A stretch of 5,632 nt of DNA, from assembly GCA_028872975.1 (NCBI GenBank), contig JAGWNV010000186.1, positions 1 to 5,632 of the forward strand, given 5' to 3'. Below, one piece after another: positions 1 to 4,246 of this stretch; the first letter of the stretch is position 1; each line of letters starts with the position of its first letter. The DNA is from Acidobacteriota bacterium. Lineage in GTDB: Bacteria; Actinomycetota; Acidimicrobiia; Acidimicrobiales; UBA8190. Position numbers and translations under genes: made by a program. The notes under the pieces are model-generated. The model had not been told where the DNA came from. It worked only from the letters and a program-made list of their open reading frames with translations, and searched no databases.

Positions 1-1151
1 GCGTGGGGCATGCAGAGGTCGTCGTACTCGGCGATGACGATCTCGCCGGCGTCCTCCCCGCAGGCGGGGCAGCCGGGGTCGCGCCGGAGCTTGAAGGTCC
101 GGAAGGTCTCCTCGAGGGCGTCGTAGGCGAGGAGCCGGCCGACGAGGGGTTCGCCGAGGCCGAGGAGGATCTTCACCGTCTCGACAGCCTGGATGGACCC
201 GACGATGCCGGGGAGCACGCCGAGCACCCCGGCCTCGGCGCACGAAGGCGCCAGCTCGGCAGGGGGCGGCTGGGGCACGAAGCACCGGTAGCAGGGACCC
301 TCGTAGGGCGCGAACACCGTCACCTGACCCTCGAACCGGAAGATCGATCCGTGGACGACGGGGATCCGCTTGAGCAGCGAGGCGTCGTTCACGAGGTACC
401 TGGTGGGGAAGTTGTCGGTGCCGTCGACGATCACGTCGTAGCCGTCGATCACGTCCAGGATGTTGTCGGCACCGAGCCGGACGTCGTAGGTGACGACGTT
501 CACGTCGGGGTTCAGGGCCGAAAGGGTCTTCTTGGCCGAGTCGACCTTCCGGTCCCCGAGCCGGTCCATGTTGTGGAGGACCTGCCGCTGGAGGTTGGAG
601 GCGTCGACCACGTCCATGTCGACGATGCCGATCGTGCCGACACCGGCGGCGGCCAGGTACAGGCCGGCAGGCGACCCGAGGCCGCCGGCGCCGAGGAGGA
701 GGACCTTCGAGTCGAGGAGCTTCTGCTGTCCCTGCTCACCCACCTCGGGCAGGAGGAGGTGGCGCTGATACCGGTTCCGCTGGTCGGGGTTGAGAGTCCT
801 CGGCGTGCTCCACTGCCGGCCCTCGTCCTTCCACCTGTTGAACCCTCCGATCATGGAGACGACGTCCCGATAGCCGAGGTCCTGCATCGTCTTGGCCGCG
901 AAGGCCGACCGGACCCCGCCGGCGCAGTAGACGACGACGGGCCGGGACTTGTCGGGCAGCCGCCCCTCGACCTGGAACTCGAGGTGGCCCCTCGGAAGGT
1001 GGACGGCCCCGGGCAGGGCCCCCTGCTCGTACTCGTCGGGCTCCCGGACGTCGAGGACGGCCACCGCCCCGAGACGGGGCTCGATCTCCTCGGGCAGCGC
1101 CTCCCGAATAGCCGCCTTCGCCTCGCTGAGCAGATCCCGCGGTGTCGCCAC
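1..1151 (-). CDS. moeB: Rhodanese-MoeB/ThiF adenylyltransferase fusion (3' end beyond the left edge)
   Basis: This protein adenylates the C-terminal glycine of a ubiquitin-like sulfur carrier (MoaD, ThiS or CysO type) and supplies sulfur to form its thiocarboxylate, for molybdopterin, thiamine or cysteine synthesis in the cytoplasm. 383 codons are visible and the frame is open to the edge. Residues 30-115 are a rhodanese domain with active-site loop CAGGVRS (Cys76). Residues 122-384 are the E1-like domain: nucleotide-binding GAGGLGS (154-160), SNLQRQ (185-190, with the catalytic-type Arg189), DGTDNF (243-248), Zn ligands CYRC (287-290) and CPAC (361-364), and SCAEAGVLG (303-311). Family members end shortly after the tyrosine and cysteine seen at 376 and 380, so only a few residues are probably missing. 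The GTG start follows AGGAGG by 8 nt. The rhodanese-first order matches proteobacterial-type MoeB fusions (PRK08762 model) and reverses MoeZ/MOCS3. The family is certain; which carrier is the partner is unknown. Confidence 0.95.
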   Translation of the reverse strand, partial: MATPRDLLSEAKAAIREALPEEIEPRLGAVAVLDVREPDEYEQGALPGAVHLPRGHLEFQVEGRLPDKSRPVVVYCAGGVRSAFAAKTMQDLGYRDVVSMIGGFNRWKDEGRQWSTPRTLNPDQRNRYQRHLLLPEVGEQGQQKLLDSKVLLLGAGGLGSPAGLYLAAAGVGTIGIVDMDVVDASNLQRQVLHNMDRLGDRKVDSAKKTLSALNPDVNVVTYDVRLGADNILDVIDGYDVIVDGTDNFPTRYLVNDASLLKRIPVVHGSIFRFEGQVTVFAPYEGPCYRCFVPQPPPAELAPSCAEAGVLGVLPGIVGSIQAVETVKILLGLGEPLVGRLLAYDALEETFRTFKLRRDPGCPACGEDAGEIVIAEYDDLCMPH

Positions 1152-1159
1152 CGGACAGA

Positions 1160-1165
1160 CCTCCT
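1160..1165 (-). promoter_or_regulatory. Ribosome binding site of moeB
   Basis: AGGAGG on the minus strand lies 8 nt before the GTG at 1151-1149. It is the strongest Shine-Dalgarno match in this part of the window and decides the start of the rhodanese-MoeB gene. Confidence 0.8.
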
Positions 1166-1328
1166 GGGTGTCGTCGCTCGGGCCCCTGCCCCGGACCGCT
1201 CCGGCGCGGTGGGCCCTCGGCAGGTAAAACCCTACCAGCCGGGTCGACATTCCCCGGTCCGGTCGGACGGGCCGGACGGCGCGGAGGGCGACCGCCTCCG
1301 GTGCCCTCGGCGCCGGTGACAGCGCCGG

Positions 1329-1334
1329 TAGCGT
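1329..1334 (+). promoter_or_regulatory. Candidate -10 element (TAGCGT) for a leaderless nitroreductase transcript
   Basis: TAGCGT fits TANNNT and ends 8 nt before the GTG at 1343, the distance expected when transcription starts at or next to the start codon. This GTG has no Shine-Dalgarno sequence, which agrees with a leaderless message. No clear -35 is visible, so the call is weak. Confidence 0.3.
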
Positions 1335-1342
1335 CCCTGCCG

Positions 1343-1948
1343 GTGGAGCTCGCCGATGTGGCCCGACGGCGGCGGATGGTCCGGAGCTTCTCCCCCGAGC
1401 CCCCGGCGCCTGCCCTCCTCGACCGGATCCTCGGGCTCGCCCTCCGGGCCCCCACTGCCGGCAACACCGAGGGGTGGGACGCCGTGGTCCTCGAGGGACC
1501 GGACCAGACAGAGCCCTTCTGGACGGCGACGACGACACCGGACTGGCGGGCCCGGTCTCCCCGCTGGACCGGCCTCAGGCGGGCACCGGTGGTCGTCGCC
1601 CTCTTCTCCTCGCCCGCCGCCTACCTGGCCCGCTACGGCGAACCCGACAAGGAGGCCGCCGGACTGTCGGCCGGCCTCGACGCCTGGCCGGTGCCCTACT
1701 GGGACGTGGACGCCGGGATGGCCGCCCTCCTACTCCTCCTCGGGGCGGTGGACGCCGGGCTCGGCGCCTGTTTCCTCGGCAACTTCCGGGGCGAGGAGGC
1801 CCTGCGCCGGGCCCTCGCCGTGCCCGAGGACCGGCGCTACCTCGGGGCGGTCCTCATCGGCCGAGCAGAAGGCGACGATCCACCCACGGTCTCGGCTCGC
1901 CGGCCCCGCCGGTCGCCGGCCGAGGTGTACCACCGGGCCCGCTGGTGA
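1343..1948 (+). CDS. Nitroreductase-family flavoprotein
   Basis: A 201-residue member of the FMN-dependent nitroreductase superfamily, which uses NAD(P)H to reduce nitro compounds, quinones or unknown metabolites in the cytoplasm. The N-terminal RRRRMVRSF (8-16) matches the Arg-rich FMN-phosphate-binding start of the family. RAPTAGNTEGW (35-45) is the second flavin-contacting segment, and DVDAGMAALLL followed by DAGLGACFLGNF (121-148) is the usual C-terminal helix and GLG turn. The tail EVYHRARW resembles the family ending. The length is typical. The start is uncertain: GTG 1343 places the protein where homologues usually begin and follows a -10-like hexamer; in-frame GTGs at 1316 and 1301 would add 9 or 14 residues, and the one at 1301 has GGAGGG 12 nt upstream. 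The last 95 bp overlap the convergent GGDEF-like gene. The substrate cannot be read from sequence. Confidence 0.9.
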   Translation: MELADVARRRRMVRSFSPEPPAPALLDRILGLALRAPTAGNTEGWDAVVLEGPDQTEPFWTATTTPDWRARSPRWTGLRRAPVVVALFSSPAAYLARYGEPDKEAAGLSAGLDAWPVPYWDVDAGMAALLLLLGAVDAGLGACFLGNFRGEEALRRALAVPEDRRYLGAVLIGRAEGDDPPTVSARRPRRSPAEVYHRARW

Positions 1949-2585
1949 GGCCGCCGGGCTCGGTCTCGTAGACCGACCAGGCCACACCTTCGTCCTTGGC
2001 CCGGAGCATGGCCATCTCGGCCCGTCGCAGGAGGACCCGGCCGGCGATCTCCGGCCTTTCCCCGGCGAGGGCCAGCCCGAAGGTCGCCCCGAGGCGCTCC
2101 TCGGCTCCGGCCACCTCGAGGGGCCGTCCCACCTCGACCGCCAGCCGCCCGATCACCTTGGCCCCGGCCCCGACCGAGGCGACCCGGGGGCAGACGACGG
2201 CGAAGACGTCCCCGTCGAGCTGGGCGACGGCGTCCCCGGCCCGCCGGCCCGACGCCAGGCGGTCCCCGACGGCCCGCAAGAGCCCGTCCCCGGCCTGTTG
2301 GCCGACCCGGTTGTTGACGTGCCGGAACCCGTCGAGGCCGAGGACGACGACGGCGACGGACGCCCCCTCGCTCGTCGCCTCGGCCAGGATGGCGTCGAGC
2401 CGTTCGGTCAGAGCACCCCGCCTGAGGAGGCCCTCGTGGACCGGCGGCTCCCCGCCCAGCCCGAGATGAGGCAGCAGGCCTGAGGCGTTGGCCGCCCGAG
2501 CCGGGATGATGGCCGCCAGTCCCCGACCGAGGCCACGGCGGACGGGCCCCTGTTCCGCCGCCCCTGTCCACACCCGGTCGTCCAC
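1854..2585 (-). CDS. Degenerate GGDEF-domain protein with ParB-like N-terminal motif
   Basis: A 243-residue soluble protein with no signal peptide or membrane segment. Residues 58-207 align by eye with a GGDEF (diguanylate cyclase) domain: VVLGLDGF (80-87), HVNNRVGQQAGDGLL (89-103), AGDAVAQLDGDVF (116-128) and RRAEMAMLRAKDEG (187-200). The catalytic signature is broken: GGDEF is D-G-D-V-F (124-128), the first metal Asp is Gly83, and the Asp of the usual GHDxGD is Gln97, so cyclase activity is unlikely. The RxxD inhibitory c-di-GMP site is kept (Arg115, Asp118). Residues 16-28, RRGLGRGLAAIIP, closely resemble the extreme N-terminus of chromosomal ParB, which contacts ParA. The GTG start has GGGAG 5 nt upstream; a second in-frame GTG at 2573 would remove four residues and keep the motif. 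The last ~32 residues are antisense to the nitroreductase gene. Function is unknown; a c-di-GMP-binding or ParA/MinD-associated role is inference. Confidence 0.85.
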   Translation of the reverse strand: MDDRVWTGAAEQGPVRRGLGRGLAAIIPARAANASGLLPHLGLGGEPPVHEGLLRRGALTERLDAILAEATSEGASVAVVVLGLDGFRHVNNRVGQQAGDGLLRAVGDRLASGRRAGDAVAQLDGDVFAVVCPRVASVGAGAKVIGRLAVEVGRPLEVAGAEERLGATFGLALAGERPEIAGRVLLRRAEMAMLRAKDEGVAWSVYETEPGGLTSGPGGTPRPATGGAGEPRPWVDRRLLLGR

Positions 2586-2643
2586 CCCTGCTCCCGTCCC
2601 CCCGCCCTTCCCCGGCCGCGGCGACTTCGCAGGGCGCCCCGGG

Positions 2644-2667
2644 GAGGTGCCCGGCGAGGTGCCGGGC
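2644..2667. repeat. 12-bp tandem repeat containing an inverted repeat
   Basis: GAGGTGCCCGGC is followed immediately by GAGGTGCCGGGC, matching at 11 of 12 positions. The single mismatch creates a palindrome: GCCCGG (2649-2654) and CCGGGC (2662-2667), separated by 7 nt. It lies between two divergent genes, so it could be a regulator binding site or, in the leader of the minus-strand gene, an RNA hairpin. In DNA this GC-rich, chance is a real alternative. Confidence 0.4.
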
Positions 2668-2742
2668 AAGGCAGGACGGAAATCGTACCGGTCTCCCCAC
2701 CGGGGGCGCCTGGTCGCCCGCCGTGGCGCGGAGAGGACGGAC

Positions 2743-2747
2743 GGAGG
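2743..2747 (+). promoter_or_regulatory. Ribosome binding site (GGAGG) of the unknown gene
   Basis: GGAGG sits 6 nt before the ATG at 2754, ideal spacing. It favours that ATG over a second in-frame ATG at 2760, which would be 12 nt away. Confidence 0.8.
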
Positions 2748-2753
2748 CAGACC

Positions 2754-3479
2754 ATGACGATGCTCGGATCCCAACCGGCCCAGCAGGCCGGGGGCGACAG
2801 CCCCCTGCCTGCCCGGAGGCCCCCCGGGCCGGAGCCGACGCAACCGGTGACCCTCTGGGTCGTCCCCCTCGCCGACCCCCTCGTCGAGGCCCTCGGCTTC
2901 GATCCCCGGTCCTGGTACGTCGAGCACTTCTGGCTCCCGGTGATCGGCCCCACCTGCACCTGGCTCCTCCGCCACGTGGCGGCCGGCCTGGAGGCCGCCG
3001 CCGTCGAGGCGGCTGCCCCCGGGGACGGGGAACTGCCGGACGGGGGCGACACCCGGACCCCGGCGTCGGCGGGGTTCACCCTCGAGGTCGAGCACACCGC
3101 TCTTGCCCTGGGGGTGGGCGGCCGGCGGGGCCGCCACTCCCCCTTCGGGCGGGCGCTGAACCGCTGCGTGGCCTTCGACCTGGCGAGATTCCATGGTGGG
3201 GACACCCTGGCCGTCCGCCGGATGCTCCCGCCCCTCGCCCGTCGTCACCTCCTCCGTCTCCCCCCGGCCCTCCAGGACCAGCACGACCGGTGGACGGCGG
3301 CCCGCCACCAGGAGCCGACCCTCGCCCAGCAGCGAAGGCGGGCCCGGCGGCTGGCCCTCGGCCTCGTCGCCCTCGGCGACGGCTTCGACGGTGCCGAGGC
3401 CCAGCTGCTCCGCTGGGGCGTCCACCCCGCCCTCACCGACGAGACGGTCCGCTGGGCCCGGGCCCTGCGGGAGGCCTGA
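2754..3479 (+). CDS. Conserved-looking protein of unknown function, possible winged-helix fold
   Basis: A 241-residue cytoplasmic protein that I cannot assign to a named family. Residues 1-30 are Pro/Gln-rich and probably disordered. Residues 31-85 form a compact segment rich in aromatics, including DPLVEALGFDPRSWYVEHFW (41-60) and GPTCTWLLRHVA (65-76). A low-complexity Ala/Gly/Asp linker follows (86-106). Residues 107-183 carry a Phe-Thr-Leu-x-Val strand, RGRHSPFGRALNRC (125-138) and LPPLARRHLLRLPPALQ (158-174); this order of basic helices and a short strand (LAVRR) is reminiscent of winged-helix DNA-binding domains. Residues 184-241 are helical and Arg-rich, ending in WARALREA. There is no signal peptide or transmembrane helix. 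A strong ribosome binding site and protein-like composition make the gene secure. It is divergent from the GGDEF-like gene and followed after 77 bp by the ACT-domain gene. DNA binding is a guess from helix pattern and charge. Confidence 0.85.
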   Translation: MTMLGSQPAQQAGGDSPLPARRPPGPEPTQPVTLWVVPLADPLVEALGFDPRSWYVEHFWLPVIGPTCTWLLRHVAAGLEAAAVEAAAPGDGELPDGGDTRTPASAGFTLEVEHTALALGVGGRRGRHSPFGRALNRCVAFDLARFHGGDTLAVRRMLPPLARRHLLRLPPALQDQHDRWTAARHQEPTLAQQRRRARRLALGLVALGDGFDGAEAQLLRWGVHPALTDETVRWARALREA

Positions 3480-3496
3480 GGGAGGCCGAGGGAGGC
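3469..3496 (+). repeat. Three GGGAGGC units across the stop codon of the unknown gene
   Basis: GGGAGGC occurs at 3469-3475, 3480-3486 and 3490-3496, in near-identical GGGAGGCC(T)GA units with periods of 11 and 10 bp. Each contains a Shine-Dalgarno-like GGAGG, yet none has an ATG, GTG or TTG within normal spacing. The next start codon is 60 nt downstream. This may be simple slippage in GC-rich DNA. Confidence 0.45.
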
Positions 3497-3540
3497 GTAA
3501 CCGAGTCGTCGCCGGCCGGAAACACCTCGGTCACGTCCTG

Positions 3541-3563
3541 CCCCTACGCTCGCAGCGTGGGGG
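3541..3563 (+). promoter_or_regulatory. Inverted repeat over the ACT-gene start, with embedded -10-like TACGCT
   Basis: CCCCTACGCT (3541-3550) and AGCGTGGGGG (3554-3563) pair over 10 bp with one T-G wobble, leaving a 3-nt loop. The right arm contains the GTG start (3557-3559). The left arm contains TACGCT (3545-3550), a TANNNT -10 match ending 6 nt before the GTG, as expected for a leaderless transcript. There is no Shine-Dalgarno sequence near this start and no clear -35. The site could be an operator overlapping the promoter, or a start-masking hairpin if transcription begins upstream. Confidence 0.45.
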
Positions 3564-4234
3564 TCTACCTGATCAGAGTGGCCCTCACCGACCGACCCGG
3601 CGCCCTCGGGTCGGTGGCCAGCCGGATCGGCTCGGTGCGGGGTGACGTGATCGGCGTCGAGATCGTCGAGCGCGTGGGCGGCCGGGCCGTCGACGAGTTC
3701 GTCGTCGAGCTCCCCGACGACGCCAACGTCTCGCTGCTCCGGGCCGAGGTCGAAGAGGTCGACGGGGCCACCGTGGTGGACATCCGCCCCCTGCCCGGCG
3801 GCCGCCAGATGGGCCACCACCATGACCGGCGGGCCGCCTACGAGGCGGCCACGGCCCTGGCGGCAGCATCCCGTCCCCAGGAGCTCCTCCCCCTTCTCGC
3901 CCGAATCGCCCGCGAGGAGCTCGAAGCCGACTGGGCCGTCGTCGTCGACGTCGGCGACGGCTGTCTCATGGCGACGGACGGCCGGGCTCCGGACGCCCGT
4001 TGGCTCACCACCTACGCCACCGGGGTCCGGGCCGGAACCGAGGAGGCGAGGGCCGAGATGGCGGCCTCCTGCCTCGACGCCTGGGACCTCGTCCTCGTCG
4101 TGGGCCGACCCGGCTGGGCCCTGAGCCCAGGCGAGCGGTCCCTGGTGGTGGCCCTGGCCGGCCTCGCCGACGCCCGCTGGACCGAGGTCGGCCGGGCGCC
4201 GGGCGCAGCCGGCCGGCCCGCCGTCACGAGCTGA
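3557..4234 (+). CDS. ACT-domain protein with GAF-like C-terminal half
   Basis: A 225-residue cytoplasmic protein, probably a small-molecule sensor. Residues 3-77 form an ACT domain, the regulatory amino-acid-binding fold: strand VYLIRVAL, turn TDRPGALG (11-18) with the Asp-Arg-Pro-Gly ligand-loop motif, helix to Arg28, then strands VIGVEIVER (31-39) and EFVVELP (47-53), ending DIRPL (75-79). A short linker with three histidines (87-89) leads to residues 93-210, which look GAF-like: a helix AALAAASRPQELLPLLARIA-type segment, strand WAVVVDV (126-132), and LVLVVGRPGWALSPGERSLV (178-197) followed by a terminal helix LADARW. No enzyme, DNA-binding or histidine-kinase domain is attached, so any output would go through a partner. 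GTG 3557 is the only usable start in frame; upstream candidates are GTA or CTG. It ends 12 bp from the stop of the convergent aminopeptidase gene. The ACT call is firm, the GAF call moderate, the ligand unknown. Confidence 0.85.
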   Translation: MGVYLIRVALTDRPGALGSVASRIGSVRGDVIGVEIVERVGGRAVDEFVVELPDDANVSLLRAEVEEVDGATVVDIRPLPGGRQMGHHHDRRAAYEAATALAAASRPQELLPLLARIAREELEADWAVVVDVGDGCLMATDGRAPDARWLTTYATGVRAGTEEARAEMAASCLDAWDLVLVVGRPGWALSPGERSLVVALAGLADARWTEVGRAPGAAGRPAVTS

Positions 4235-4246
4235 CCTCGCCCCGCC

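Larger units (their letters stand above)
1152..1342. promoter_or_regulatory. Divergent intergenic region, moeB / nitroreductase
   Basis: These 191 bp separate two divergently read genes and should hold the promoters of both. The least GC-rich patch is GTAAAACCCTACC at 1224-1236. Its minus strand reads TAGGGT (1234-1229), which fits the actinobacterial -10 pattern TANNNT and would give moeB a leader of roughly 70 nt. No convincing -35 sits 17-18 bp upstream of it. I see no RNA structure or known riboswitch consensus here. The promoter assignment is an inference. Confidence 0.35.
2586..2753. promoter_or_regulatory. Divergent intergenic region, GGDEF-like gene / unknown gene
   Basis: These 168 bp lie between divergent starts and presumably carry both promoters. 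On the minus strand TACGAT (2687-2682) fits TANNNT, sits in the only AT-containing patch, and would give the GGDEF-like gene a leader of about 90 nt; no good -35 accompanies it. A tandem repeat and palindrome lie downstream of that hexamer at 2644-2667. On the plus strand I see no convincing -10 for the gene at 2754. Confidence 0.35.

Noticed and set aside
3..1319. Long plus-strand open frame (438 codons)
   Set aside because: It is antisense to the rhodanese-MoeB gene, which has every family motif; the plus-strand translation is acidic low-complexity sequence typical of the antisense frame of GC-rich genes.
1142..1342. Extension of the nitroreductase to an ATG at 1142
   Set aside because: It would overlap the moeB start and ribosome binding site and add 67 Pro/Gly/Arg-rich residues not expected in this family.
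1356..2483. Plus-strand open frame (375 codons)
   Set aside because: Shifted frame of the nitroreductase continuing antisense to the GGDEF-like gene; Pro/Ser/Arg-rich with no recognisable fold.
1837..2700. Minus-strand open frame (287 codons) overlapping the GGDEF-like gene in another frame
   Set aside because: Arg/Gly/Pro-rich translation with no domain pattern; the neighbouring frame carries the GGDEF fold.
2586..3425. Extension of the GGDEF-like frame upstream to an ATG at 3425
   Set aside because: The added 280 residues are low-complexity and antisense to the well-supported gene at 2754-3479; a GTG with a ribosome binding site at 2585 sits just before the ParB-like motif.
2723..3556. 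Extension of the ACT-domain frame upstream to 2723
   Set aside because: The added residues are a Pro/Arg/Gly-rich shifted frame of the unknown gene; the ACT domain begins at once after GTG 3557.
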